Of a stretch of DNA of 48,842 bases, positions 7,095 to 14,799 are shown one piece after another. How positions within the stretch are numbered: position 1 is the stretch's first letter; the number at the start of each line of letters is the position of its first letter. Origin of the DNA: Akkermansia sp. (GTDB lineage Bacteria; Verrucomicrobiota; Verrucomicrobiia; Verrucomicrobiales; Akkermansiaceae); assembly GCA_024405435.1 (NCBI GenBank), contig JAKSOU010000015.1, forward strand, positions 1 to 48,842, written 5' to 3'. Under the pieces are notes generated by a model that was given only the letters and a program-made list of their open reading frames with translations, was not told where the DNA came from and did not search any database. Both the position numbers and the translations under genes were made by a program.

Positions 7095-8639
7095 ATGAAA
7101 CTCGCCTGCACTGCCGTACTGCTGCTCTCCGTCCTTGGAATGAACACCTGGGCGCACCCGGCGGATGCAGCCCCCGTGGTCACCGTCGCCCAGGCCGCCA
7201 AGGGTGACAAGAATGCCAAGGCGGACAAGAAACCCGCGGGGAAGGCCAAGGCCAAGGCCGACGACGAGGAGGAGAAGGAGCGCAACGTGCAGAAGGCCGC
7301 ACGCGAGAAGCGGAAGGAGCTGCGCGACGCCGGCGTGAAGAACATCCGCGTGAAGTCGCCCGACAGCTGGCCCAAGAAGGTGCCCGTGCCGGAGAACACG
7401 GAGCTCGCGGAAATCCCCCACAAGGAGGGCGACAAGGAGTACACCTACGAGAGCAACAACTACGTCTTCCACTCCTCCGTGCCCATCAGCCCGGAGAGCC
7501 GCAAGACCATCGGCCGCCTCTTCGAGTGCGCCTTCGCCGCCAACAAGGCCATCGCCAAGGTGCTGCCCGTGGAGCGCGCCAAGCAGGACCGCTCCCAGAA
7601 AAAGTACAAGGTCACCCTCTGCCGCACCCGCCGCGAGTACCTCTCCAAGGGCGGCAGCCAGGGCTCGGACGGCATGTTCATCCTGCAGGCCCCGGCGGGC
7701 GGCGGCATGGTGCCCGGCAACATCCCCGGAATCGTGCCCGGCGGCATCCCCGGTGTGCCTGCCACGCCAGGTGCGGATGACTCCGGCAACAAGGTCATCC
7801 AGGTGCCCGCCGACATGGATCCCGAGGAGTACCTCAAGAAAATCGGCGTCACCAAGGACGAGAACGGCAACCCCGTCATCCGCATTCCCGCGGACAAGGT
7901 GCCGGATTTCCTGAAGCCGGACAAACCCGCGCCGCAACCGGCACCCCAGCCCGCACCGCAAACGCAGCAGAGCCCGTACATCCCGATGGCCCGCGCGGGC
8001 AGCGATACCACCGCCGACCCCGAACCGCTGGACGAGAGGCAAATCTACGACGACTACGTGCTGGTGCCGTTCGACGCCCTGGGCATGGACGAGAACGGCA
8101 AGATTGTGAAGAGCGACATCAACACGCACACCCTGGTGCATGAGCTCACCCACCAGAACTTCGCGCTCAACCGCCTCCACACCTGGGCGAGCGAGGGCTG
8201 GGCGGAATACGTGGGCTACGTCCCCTACGTGGGCGAGGACCTGGACTTCGACCGCTGCTTCGCCGTCATCCTGCGCGAGGCCCAGAAATACTCCGAGGAC
8301 GGCCAGCTGCGATTCAGCTTCACCCTGGAGCAGTTCCTCCGCATGCCACAGCAGGAGATGTACGACTGCATGGGCCGCGGACAGAACTCCTACCTCCTCG
8401 CCACCATGCTCGTCACCTTCTTCGTGCACCAGGACGGCAACCGCGGCGTGGAGGCCATGCGCGCCTACATGCAGGCCCTGCGCGACGGCAAGCCCAAGGA
8501 TGATGCGGTGGACACCCTCATCGCCCCGTACAAGAGCGCCGAGAACCTGCAGAAGGCTTTTCTCAAGGCCTGGTCCCAGCGCAAGATCACCGGCCTGAGC
8601 CTCCGCGAGCCCACCAAGAAAAAGGGCAAGAAAAAATAA
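7095..8639 (+). CDS. Secreted zinc metallopeptidase-like protein (HExxH, gluzincin type)
   Basis: The 514-aa protein starts with a signal peptide (MKLACTAVLLLSVLGMNTWA) and a Lys/Glu-rich charged stretch. The zinc motif HELTHQNFAL is followed about 15 residues later by WASEGWAEYVGY, giving the third Glu ligand of gluzincins. A Gly/Pro/Ile/Val low-complexity stretch near residues 200-225 and an APQPAPQ repeat near 285 look like flexible linkers inserted before the catalytic region. The substrate is unknown. It lies 9 bp after argJ, without its own promoter. Fold class is fairly sure from motif geometry; the specific family is not recognised. Confidence 0.75.
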   Translation: MKLACTAVLLLSVLGMNTWAHPADAAPVVTVAQAAKGDKNAKADKKPAGKAKAKADDEEEKERNVQKAAREKRKELRDAGVKNIRVKSPDSWPKKVPVPENTELAEIPHKEGDKEYTYESNNYVFHSSVPISPESRKTIGRLFECAFAANKAIAKVLPVERAKQDRSQKKYKVTLCRTRREYLSKGGSQGSDGMFILQAPAGGGMVPGNIPGIVPGGIPGVPATPGADDSGNKVIQVPADMDPEEYLKKIGVTKDENGNPVIRIPADKVPDFLKPDKPAPQPAPQPAPQTQQSPYIPMARAGSDTTADPEPLDERQIYDDYVLVPFDALGMDENGKIVKSDINTHTLVHELTHQNFALNRLHTWASEGWAEYVGYVPYVGEDLDFDRCFAVILREAQKYSEDGQLRFSFTLEQFLRMPQQEMYDCMGRGQNSYLLATMLVTFFVHQDGNRGVEAMRAYMQALRDGKPKDDAVDTLIAPYKSAENLQKAFLKAWSQRKITGLSLREPTKKKGKKK

Positions 8640-8640
8640 C

Positions 8641-8697
8641 GCGCCGTCTGGCGCGCGAATTTTCAAATTGTAAATCGTCAATTGTCAATCGTAAATC
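8641..8697 (-). repeat. Composite heptad/GC-hairpin element, inverted orientation
   Basis: The hairpin GCGCC-gtct-GGCGC is at 8641-8654, then AATTTTCAAA, then inverted heptads ending directly at the ruvX stop codon. It fills the whole gap between the convergent peptidase and ruvX genes. Confidence 0.85.
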
Positions 8698-9102
8698 CTA
8701 TTGCATCCAGGCATTGAGGATTTCCACGGCGGCGGCCTGATCGATGATGGGGCGGAAATCCTTGGCCTTCTTCCCGGCGGCGTGCAGCTTCTCCTGGGCC
8801 ATGGTGGTGGTGAGGAATTCATCCACGTAGACGAGCGGGAGCTCCGGCAGGCGCGCGTGCAGCCTCTCGCCGAACGCGCGCACCTTCTCGCACGCCGTTC
8901 CCTCCGTGCCGTCCAGCCGCAGGGGCAGGCCCAGCACCAGCGTGCGCACGCCGCGCTCCGCCGCCAGCTGCGCAATGCGCTCCAGCGGCTCCGTGCGGTC
9001 CAGGTGGATGCTCTCCACCGGGTGCGCCAGGATGCCGCACGCATCCGTGGCCGCGATGCCGATGCGCGCTTGACCGAAATCTATGCCCAACGCGGGATGC
9101 AT
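8698..9102 (-). CDS. ruvX: Putative Holliday junction resolvase / pre-16S rRNA nuclease RuvX (YqgF)
   Basis: This 134-aa protein has the RNase H-like YqgF fold. LGIDFGQARIGIA carries the first catalytic Asp, VYVDEFLTTT the acidic second site, and IIDQAAAVEIL the last Asp, all in the usual order. In E. coli the homologue processes 16S rRNA 5' ends. The gene is flanked by heptad/hairpin elements on both sides: one abuts its stop, and one begins 4 nt upstream of its start. Any promoter must therefore lie within repeat sequence or upstream in manC. Confidence 0.93.
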   Translation of the reverse strand: MHPALGIDFGQARIGIAATDACGILAHPVESIHLDRTEPLERIAQLAAERGVRTLVLGLPLRLDGTEGTACEKVRAFGERLHARLPELPLVYVDEFLTTTMAQEKLHAAGKKAKDFRPIIDQAAAVEILNAWMQ

Positions 9103-9106
9103 GGGG

Positions 9107-9195
9107 ATTTACAATTTACAATTTACAATTTACAATTTACAATTTACGATTGACGATTGACAATTTGAAAAGCTCGCGCGCCTGTCAGCGCGGGG
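9107..9195 (+). repeat. Composite heptad/GC-hairpin element, longest copy
   Basis: Eight uninterrupted 7-bp units lie at 9107-9162 (five ATTTACA, then ATTTACG, ATTGACG, ATTGACA). ATTTGAAAA and a GC-rich inverted repeat (CGCGC...GCGCG) follow. It separates ruvX from manC, with the hairpin end at the manC stop. Confidence 0.9.
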
Positions 9196-9197
9196 AA

Positions 9198-10259
9198 TTA
9201 CAGCAGTTCGTCGGGGAGGGTGGCGACCACTTTCTTGATGCTGTCGGCCTCGCTGCGGCGGGCCACCAGCAGGGCATCCCCGGTGTCCACCACGATGAGG
9301 TCGTCCACACCCACCAGGGCCACGCGCTTGCCGGAATCGGTGAAGACGATGTTGTTGGCGGAGGCGATGGTGCTGACGGGGCTGTTGGAGACGTTGCCGT
9401 CCTCCTGCTTGGGGAGGTACTTGCCCACGGAAATCCAGGAGCCCACGTCGTCCCAGTCGAAGGTGGCCTCGAAGTTGAGCACGCGGTCCGCCTTCTCCAG
9501 CAGCGCGAAGTCGATGGAGATGGGCGTGAGCTTCGGGAACTCGTCGCGGATGAACTGCGGGGCGTCCGCGGCTTGGCTGAGGCGGTCGATGAAGCCCGCC
9601 AGCTCCGGCGCGTGGGCGGCCAGCTGCCTGCGCACGTGCGGCACGCTCCAGATGAACATGCCCGCGTTCCAGGAGAAGTTGCCGCTGGCGAGGTACTGTT
9701 CCGCGGTGGCGGCATCCGGCTTCTCGCGGAAGCGCACCACCTCGTAGCAGTTGTGGGAGAGCGCGGGGTCGTCGAGCTTCTCCGCCCTCTCAATGTAGCC
9801 GTAGCTCGGGCACGGCCACGTGGGCTTGATGCCGATGGTGATGAGCGCGGCCTCGCGGTCCGCCAGGTTCAGGGCATCCTGCGCCAGCGCCTGGAACGCC
9901 GGGGTGTCCAGGATGAGCGAGTCGCTGGGGATGATGATCATGCTGGCCTGCGGGTCTCGCGCGGCGATGAGCCCCACGCCCAGCGAGACGGCGGGCGCGG
10001 TGTCGCGCCGCGCGGGTTCCGCCACGATGTTCTCTGCCGGCAGCCCGGCCGCCTGGCGCCGCACTTCCGCCTCCTGCAGGTGGTTGGTGAGAATGAAGAT
10101 GTTCTCCGGCGGCACAATGCCCTTCAACCGGTCGATGGCCTGGCAGAGCATGGTTCCCTGCCCGAAAAGGTCCAGCAGCTGCTTGGGCTTCGCATTGCGG
10201 GAAAGCGGCCAAAACCGGGTCCCGCTTCCCCCCGCCAGAATGAGCGCGTAATGGTTCAT
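9198..10259 (-). CDS. manC: Mannose-1-phosphate guanylyltransferase
   Basis: This 353-aa nucleotidyltransferase makes GDP-mannose from mannose-1-phosphate and GTP. The N-terminal loop LAGGSGTRFWPLSRNAKPKQ is diagnostic, as are the mid-protein IIIPSDS and YGYIERAE and the C-terminal DWDDVGSW motif. It lacks the isomerase domain of bifunctional ManC/AlgA enzymes, matching the short single-domain class. The ATG at 10259 is 6 nt from a TATACT box, predicting a leaderless mRNA. It probably supplies sugar nucleotide for surface glycans; no other glycan genes are adjacent. Confidence 0.94.
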   Translation of the reverse strand: MNHYALILAGGSGTRFWPLSRNAKPKQLLDLFGQGTMLCQAIDRLKGIVPPENIFILTNHLQEAEVRRQAAGLPAENIVAEPARRDTAPAVSLGVGLIAARDPQASMIIIPSDSLILDTPAFQALAQDALNLADREAALITIGIKPTWPCPSYGYIERAEKLDDPALSHNCYEVVRFREKPDAATAEQYLASGNFSWNAGMFIWSVPHVRRQLAAHAPELAGFIDRLSQAADAPQFIRDEFPKLTPISIDFALLEKADRVLNFEATFDWDDVGSWISVGKYLPKQEDGNVSNSPVSTIASANNIVFTDSGKRVALVGVDDLIVVDTGDALLVARRSEADSIKKVVATLPDELL

Positions 10260-10265
10260 GCCCCC

Positions 10266-10294
10266 AGTATAGCCGCCCCGCCCCCGCGCGTCAA
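10266..10294 (-). promoter_or_regulatory. Leaderless-type promoter of manC
   Basis: Minus strand: TTGACG (10289-10294), 17-bp spacer, TATACT (10266-10271), 6 nt, ATG. Initiation would fall on the start codon. Confidence 0.75.
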
Positions 10295-10360
10295 GCGCGC
10301 ACGGCGAGACGGAACAACGGCGCACATCCCGCAGCCCGGTGCGTGCCGCAACGCAATTGC

Positions 10361-10390
10361 TTGCATTGCCCACCCCGGCAGGCGTATAAT
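10361..10390 (+). promoter_or_regulatory. Leaderless-type promoter of the first thioredoxin-like gene
   Basis: TTGCAT (10361-10366), 18-bp spacer, TATAAT (10385-10390), 6 nt, ATG at 10397. Confidence 0.75.
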
Positions 10391-10396
10391 GGCCGC

Positions 10397-11338
10397 ATGT
10401 TGAAACAAATGTTCATGCTGGCGTGCGCTGCGGTGGTGGCACCGGCGTTCTGCGGGGATTGGATGGCGGATTTCGATGCCGCGAAGGCGAAGGCGAAGAC
10501 CGACAAGAAGCCGCTGCTGGTGGACTTCACGGGTTCTGACTGGTGCTCGGCGTGCAAATCGCTGGAGGCGGCGGTGCTCAACAAGCCGGAGTTCCTGACG
10601 TACGCCAAGGGCAAGTTCATCCTGGTGAAGGTGGACCTGCCTATGCGCGCGCAGATGGATCCCGCGCTCAAGCAGAAGAACCAGGCGCTGGTGAAGCAGT
10701 ACAACATCGAGGGCTTTCCCACCATCCTGGTGATGACGCCCAAGGGTGAGGTGGCCGGCGGGTTCGTGGGCGCCAAGGCATCCGTGGATGCCGTGAAGGC
10801 CGTGCTGGACCAGGCGTACGGCAACGCCAAGGCCCTGGTGAAGGCCCACCACCTCAAGGGCAGCGACGCGGAGCAGGCCAAGGCCCTGTACGCTGTGTAC
10901 CAGGCCATGGGCAAGGAGGTGCGCCCCTGCGCCGCCGCCCTGCACACCGAAATCCGCCAGAAGGACCCGCAGGATACCCTCGGCCTGGTGGGCGGGGAGC
11001 AGGACGTGCACGCCCAGGCCCGGGAGCTGGAGGCCCGCACGGGCGAGAAGATGTTCAGCATGACCGGGCAGCAGATACTCGACATCGTGAAGGAGTTCGA
11101 GCCGAAGATCTACCCGGAGAACCGGCTTTCCCTGCTGCAGGTGAAGATGACCGGGCTGCTCTACGCGGCGGAGAGCGTGGAGGACATGAACAAGGCGCGC
11201 GACATCCTGCTGAAGGACGCGGAGGCCCTGCCGGAGATGAAGGACGAGGTGATGGAGCAGATCCGCAAGCAGTTCGCGGACCCCGCCGGCACGCTCAAGA
11301 AGATGCAGGAGTTCAAGGCCCAGCAACAGCAGCACTGA
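10397..11338 (+). CDS. Exported thioredoxin-fold protein, paralogue 1 (WCSAC)
   Basis: The 313-aa protein has a signal peptide (MLKQMFMLACAAVVAPAFCG). A thioredoxin-like domain follows, with DFTGSDWCSACK near residue 50 and the cis-Pro loop GFPTILVMTPKGEVAGGFVG. After it come a DPQDTLG motif and a C-terminal helical region (PENRLSLLQVKMTGLLYAAESVEDM). The C-terminal half is shared with other paralogues in this window (11345, 12382, 29264 and 13479) and matches no domain I recognise. The redox partner is unknown; an envelope thiol-disulfide role is inferred. The paralogue at 11345 follows 6 bp downstream, probably in one transcript. Confidence 0.87.
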   Translation: MLKQMFMLACAAVVAPAFCGDWMADFDAAKAKAKTDKKPLLVDFTGSDWCSACKSLEAAVLNKPEFLTYAKGKFILVKVDLPMRAQMDPALKQKNQALVKQYNIEGFPTILVMTPKGEVAGGFVGAKASVDAVKAVLDQAYGNAKALVKAHHLKGSDAEQAKALYAVYQAMGKEVRPCAAALHTEIRQKDPQDTLGLVGGEQDVHAQARELEARTGEKMFSMTGQQILDIVKEFEPKIYPENRLSLLQVKMTGLLYAAESVEDMNKARDILLKDAEALPEMKDEVMEQIRKQFADPAGTLKKMQEFKAQQQQH

Positions 11339-11344
11339 ACCGCC

Positions 11345-12298
11345 ATGTTTGAAAGAGCGTTCACCCTGGCGGCGCTGGCCGCGCTGGTGTGCCCCGCGCT
11401 CTGCGCGGAGTGGATGACGGATTTCGAGGCCGCCAAACGGAAGGCCGCCGCGGAGCACAAGCCCATCATCATGGATTTCACCGGGTCCGACTGGTGCGGC
11501 GCGTGCATGCACCTGCACAGCACCGTCTTCGAGAAGCCGGAGTTCGACGCCTTCGTGAAGGACCGCTTCATCCTGCTGGAAATCGACTGCCCGCACGGCG
11601 ACAAGATGCCGGAGGAGGAAAAGGCGCGCAACGAGGCGCTGGTCACCCGCTACGCGGTGCGCGCCTTCCCCACCGTGCTGGTGCTCTCCCCGAACGGCGA
11701 TGTCACCGGCGGCTTCCTCGGCTCCGGGTTCTCCATGGAGAAAATCCGGCAGGAGCTGCAGCAGGGGCTGGACAACCTCGCCAAGCTGGAGCACGCCCAA
11801 TCCCTCGCCGGGCAGGAGAAATTGAAGGCCCTCGGCGAGTTCTACAACGCCCTGAACAACGACGCCCGCCCCTGCGCCGTTTCGCTGGAGGAGCAGATCA
11901 TCCAGGCGGACCCGCAGGACACCCTGGGCTTTGCCCACCGCCGCGCCGTGGAGCGCCAGCGCGGCGATATCAAGAAGCGCACGCTCACGCTCATGCAGTG
12001 GCGCGACCCGCAGCAGATCCTGGCCGCCGTGGCGGAGCTGCAGCCCACCGTGATGCCGGAGAACCTGCCCCTGGTGCTGGATTTGAAACTCACCGGGAAA
12101 GTGCTCGGCGCACAATCGGAGGAGGACCTGGTGAAAGCGCGCGATGCCGTGTCGGCGGAGCTTGCCTCCCTGCCCGACAGCCCGCTGAAGGCGGAAATCA
12201 CCGCCCGCATCCAGGCCACCTTCAAGGACACGCGCCACCTCTTCTACCAGGTTAAATCCATCCGCGCGCGCAGGGAGAGGGAGGCCCAGGGTATGTGA
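11345..12298 (+). CDS. Exported thioredoxin-fold protein, paralogue 2 (WCGAC)
   Basis: The 317-aa protein starts with signal peptide MFERAFTLAALAALVCPALC. The active-site region is DFTGSDWCGACMHLHS, the cis-Pro loop is AFPTVLVLSPNGDVTGGF, and DPQDTLGF and the helical C-terminal domain (PENLPLVLDLKLTG, SEEDLVKARDAV) follow. It starts 6 bp after paralogue 1 and is read from the same promoter. Pairwise similarity to paralogue 1 runs the whole length, indicating tandem duplication followed by divergence of the CxxC dipeptide. Confidence 0.87.
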   Translation: MFERAFTLAALAALVCPALCAEWMTDFEAAKRKAAAEHKPIIMDFTGSDWCGACMHLHSTVFEKPEFDAFVKDRFILLEIDCPHGDKMPEEEKARNEALVTRYAVRAFPTVLVLSPNGDVTGGFLGSGFSMEKIRQELQQGLDNLAKLEHAQSLAGQEKLKALGEFYNALNNDARPCAVSLEEQIIQADPQDTLGFAHRRAVERQRGDIKKRTLTLMQWRDPQQILAAVAELQPTVMPENLPLVLDLKLTGKVLGAQSEEDLVKARDAVSAELASLPDSPLKAEITARIQATFKDTRHLFYQVKSIRARREREAQGM

Positions 12299-12329
12299 CC
12301 CCGCGCCGGCAGGCGCGCGGTAAAACAAA

Positions 12330-12356
12330 GGAACCGCCCGGGTTGCGGACGGTTCC
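12330..12356 (-). terminator. Rho-independent terminator for the 12382 gene
   Basis: On the minus strand, GGAACCG pairs with CGGTTCC around a partly paired loop, followed by TTTGTTTTA. It lies between convergent genes. Confidence 0.65.
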
Positions 12357-12381
12357 CGATGGTTGAAATGTGCGGGGCGGA

Positions 12382-13407
12382 TCAGGCCTTGGGGGCCTCC
12401 GGGGCGGGCGCGGGGGCCTGCTGAGGTTGCTCGGCGGGCTTCTTGGCCTGCTCCATGTCCTTCTTCATCTGCTCCAGGCGGTCGCGGCGCTGCTTGGCCA
12501 TCTGCAGGAGACGCTCCGGCTGGGCGAACGCGCCGTTGATGCCCTCCTTGATGCGGTCGATGTAGGGGTTGTTCTCCACCTTGCCCAGGTCCTCCATGAT
12601 GGTGTCCTTGGCCTTCTGCAGGTCCTCCGCGGTCTCGGACTTCAGGATGAGCACGTTGAGCTTGATCTGGATGAGCTCCAGCTTGTTCTCCGGGAACACC
12701 TTGCCCTCGTACTCCTTCACCAGCGCCAGCGCGGCGTCCGCGCTCAGCGGCACACCCCCGTTGTCCAGCTTCTGGGTGATTTCCCGCATCTGGTTCTCCA
12801 CGTCCTTGCCGTGGCGCAGCCCGCACTTGTCCTGCGGGTCGTTCTGGATGATTTCCTCCACCAGGTGGGTAGCGGCGGTGTTCACGCCGTCCTTCAGGCT
12901 CTTGTAGATCTTGCCGTAGGCCTCCAGCTTCTGGTCGCCCTCCAGCTTGCGCGCCTCCTCCAGCGCCTTCACGTTCGCGGCGCCCTCGTCCAGCGTCGGC
13001 TGCACATCCGCCAGCGCGCGTGCGCCGCCGATGAAGCCGCCCACAACCTCACCCTTGGGGGTCATCACGAAGATGGAGGGGAAGCCGCTGACGCGGTACT
13101 GCTCCGCGAGCTCCTGGTTCTTCTTCATCTGCTCCGGGGTGATTTTGTTCTGGGCGCGGGGGAGGTCAACCTCCACCAGCACGAACTTGTCCTTGGCGTA
13201 GGCGTCGAAATCCGGCTTGTCGAACACGTTTTGGCGGAGCATGATGCAGTAGCCGCACCAGTCGGACCCCGTGAAGTCCACGAGCATCGCCTTGTTCTCC
13301 GCTGCGGCCTTGGTCTTGGCCGCCTCGAAATCCGTCATCCACTCGGCGCAGAACGCCGGGGCCACCAGGGCTGCGAGCCCCACTGCCGTAAATGTCTTGC
13401 TAAACAT
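12382..13407 (-). CDS. Exported thioredoxin-fold protein, paralogue 3 (WCGYC)
   Basis: The 341-aa protein has a signal peptide (MFSKTFTAVGLAALVAPAFC), DFTGSDWCGYCIMLRQ near residue 50, and the loop GFPSIFVMTPKGEVVGGF. A DPQDKCGL motif precedes the shared C-terminal domain (PENKLELIQIKLNVLILKSE, TAEDLQKAKDTI). A Lys/Gln/Pro/Ala-rich tail ends the protein. The ATG at 13407 is used because it sits 6 nt from a TATACT box; longer in-frame starts lie within the promoter. Function beyond redox is not known. Confidence 0.87.
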   Translation of the reverse strand: MFSKTFTAVGLAALVAPAFCAEWMTDFEAAKTKAAAENKAMLVDFTGSDWCGYCIMLRQNVFDKPDFDAYAKDKFVLVEVDLPRAQNKITPEQMKKNQELAEQYRVSGFPSIFVMTPKGEVVGGFIGGARALADVQPTLDEGAANVKALEEARKLEGDQKLEAYGKIYKSLKDGVNTAATHLVEEIIQNDPQDKCGLRHGKDVENQMREITQKLDNGGVPLSADAALALVKEYEGKVFPENKLELIQIKLNVLILKSETAEDLQKAKDTIMEDLGKVENNPYIDRIKEGINGAFAQPERLLQMAKQRRDRLEQMKKDMEQAKKPAEQPQQAPAPAPEAPKA

Positions 13408-13413
13408 GCCCGC

Positions 13414-13443
13414 AGTATACGCGCCCGCGCGCCCGCCCCGCAA
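13414..13443 (-). promoter_or_regulatory. Leaderless-type promoter of thioredoxin paralogue 3
   Basis: Minus strand: TTGCGG (13438-13443), 18-bp spacer, TATACT (13414-13419), 6 nt, ATG. Confidence 0.7.
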
Positions 13444-13478
13444 GCCCAAAAACGGGGAATGACAGAATTAGCCGCCGC

Positions 13479-13928
13479 CTACTGCCGGGGATGGCGGGCG
13501 GCTTCGATGACGCCCCGCGTGTGGGCGGCGGCGCGGAGCACCTGGTCCGCCTGCTCCCGCCAGGCCTTGAGGGCGCGCTCGCATTCCGCGATGAGGTCCG
13601 CGCGCTCCTCCCTGGTGCGGTCCACGGATTGGAGGTCGGCCTCCAGGGCGTCGCACGCCTTCTGCAAATCCTCCTTCGTTTCGGCGGAGAGCATGAGGGC
13701 GTTCGCCTTGACGAGCACGTAGTCCAGCCGCAGCCACGGCTCCGCGGTGGCGAGCCGTTCGTTGCAGAAGGCCACAATCTCCGCAAACGCGGCCGTGCCC
13801 TTTTCCTGGATGAGCCCCTGCGCGTATTCCTTCACCAAATCGCGCTGGAACGCCCGCTCCCCCTCGGCGCAGAGCGCCGGAACCGCCAGCGCCGCCAGCG
13901 CGGCTACGGTGAACACCTTGGTTGTCAT
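13479..13928 (-). CDS. Exported protein with only the C-terminal domain of the thioredoxin paralogues
   Basis: This 149-aa protein has a signal peptide (MTTKVFTVAALAALAVPALC) very like those of the thioredoxin paralogues, but no WCxxC and no thioredoxin fold. Its LDYVLVKANALMLSAETKED and LQKACDALEADL match the C-terminal helical domain of paralogue 3 (LIQIKLNVLILKSETAEDLQKAKDTI). It appears to be a free-standing copy of that domain, formed by loss of the redox half or ancestral to it. It has its own leaderless-type promoter. A partner or scaffold role for the redox members is a guess. Confidence 0.8.
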   Translation of the reverse strand: MTTKVFTVAALAALAVPALCAEGERAFQRDLVKEYAQGLIQEKGTAAFAEIVAFCNERLATAEPWLRLDYVLVKANALMLSAETKEDLQKACDALEADLQSVDRTREERADLIAECERALKAWREQADQVLRAAAHTRGVIEAARHPRQ

Positions 13929-13934
13929 GGGGAG

Positions 13935-13964
13935 AGTTTAGCCACAGATGCTCGGGTTCCGCAA
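13935..13964 (-). promoter_or_regulatory. Leaderless-type promoter of the 13479 gene
   Basis: Minus strand: TTGCGG (13959-13964), 18-bp spacer, TAAACT (13935-13940), 6 nt, ATG. The TTTTTCCTTGC context also occurs at the leuA and nagA promoters. Confidence 0.65.
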
Positions 13965-13991
13965 GGAAAAACGAAGCGCGCCGCATCACTC

Positions 13992-14050
13992 CGCGCCCCC
14001 AGGCGCGCAAACTTTACAAATTGTAAATCGTCAATTGTAGATTGTAAATT
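13992..14050 (-). repeat. Composite heptad/GC-hairpin element, inverted
   Basis: CGCGCC-ccca-GGCGCG at 13992-14007 is followed by inverted heptads (TTGTAAA, TCGTCAA, TTGTAGA, TTGTAAA). The element lies between the 13479 gene's promoter and the end of the PLD gene. Confidence 0.8.
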
Positions 14051-14061
14051 GCACCGCGTGT

Positions 14062-14583
14062 TCACGCGATGCAGTCTTGGCAGAATTGCTTGCGGCCGCA
14101 GGCGGCGCAGGATTGGCCCATCCACACGGAATCGAAATGCTGGATGGCGCGGGACACCAGCTCCGGATCCGTGGTCAGAATGCCCGCCTCGAAATTGCGG
14201 CGTTGCTCGCTCTTCATGCCCAGCGCCGCGCCTGTCAGGTTGGCCGACCCGATATAGGCCGTCTCCAAGTCCATGATGATGAGCTTGAAATGCACCCGCG
14301 GACACATCACCCGCTCCAGGTTGGTGGCAAGTATGGGGTACTTGTCGAAATCCTCGCGGAACGCCGGCCCCGGCTCCTTGGCATGGATCAGCCGAACATT
14401 CACCCCGCGCTCCAACAGCGAAGCCAGCACCCCCAGCAACGGCACCGCCTTCCGCCCCTTCTTCACATACACGTCCTTTATATCCGCCGTCCCAATCCAC
14501 AACTCCCGCTTCACACCCACCATCCGCTCCACCACCTCCCGGTAGTGGAGTTCATCAGATATGTAGTGGGTGTTAGTAGACAT
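14062..14583 (-). CDS. Phospholipase D-like nuclease domain protein with C-terminal Cys cluster
   Basis: The protein is 173 aa from ATG 14583. One HKD motif is present, HFKLIIMD followed by TAYIGSANLTGAAL, as in single-motif PLD nucleases that act as dimers. The C-terminus CAACGRKQFCQDC resembles a zinc knuckle. A longer start at 14652 would add 23 residues including CSVC. I prefer 14583 because the extra segment encodes a CGCGCC-acca-GGCGCG palindrome (14622-14637) like those of the intergenic elements. It may work with the adjacent GmrSD-like gene in DNA defence (inference), or be a stand-alone repair or restriction nuclease. Confidence 0.8.
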   Translation of the reverse strand: MSTNTHYISDELHYREVVERMVGVKRELWIGTADIKDVYVKKGRKAVPLLGVLASLLERGVNVRLIHAKEPGPAFREDFDKYPILATNLERVMCPRVHFKLIIMDLETAYIGSANLTGAALGMKSEQRRNFEAGILTTDPELVSRAIQHFDSVWMGQSCAACGRKQFCQDCIA

Positions 14584-14605
14584 GCGAGATTTGCATACGG
14601 AGCAG

Positions 14606-14737
14606 CTATGATTGTCGTCCTCGCGCCACCAGGCGCGCTCTGTGTAAGCCATCGCGATGGCGACTCAAGTATAGCCCCATCACGGAAGTCATTTGTATTT
14701 TTACGCGGCCGCCCCTCTTGCTTATCTTCTTGGTCAT
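14606..14737 (-). CDS. Possible 43-aa basic peptide upstream of the PLD gene
   Basis: A good promoter (14756-14784) lies just upstream, and the first ATG after it opens a 43-codon frame rich in Lys and Arg (MTKKISKRGG...). The stop is 22 nt before the preferred PLD start. It could be a leader peptide, a small protein, or simply the untranslated leader of the PLD mRNA. No family is recognised. Confidence 0.3.
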   Translation of the reverse strand: MTKKISKRGGRVKIQMTSVMGLYLSRHRDGLHRARLVARGRQS

Positions 14738-14755
14738 GTCGGATATTCTTTGTTG

Positions 14756-14784
14756 ATTATATACCCGCACGCTGACCGCTTCAA
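14756..14784 (-). promoter_or_regulatory. Promoter reading towards the PLD gene
   Basis: Minus strand: TTGAAG (14779-14784), 17-bp spacer, TATAAT (14756-14761). It lies just after the end of the AT-rich gene, so the PLD gene has separate control. Confidence 0.65.
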
Positions 14785-14799
14785 CAGCTTCTCGCAAGC

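Noticed and set aside
9107..9162. CRISPR array suggested by regular repeats
   Set aside because: Units are only 7 bp, contiguous and without spacers; no cas genes in the window.
10256..12826. 856-codon minus-strand frame across the thioredoxin genes
   Set aside because: Leu/His/Arg-rich antisense shadow of two well-supported plus-strand genes.
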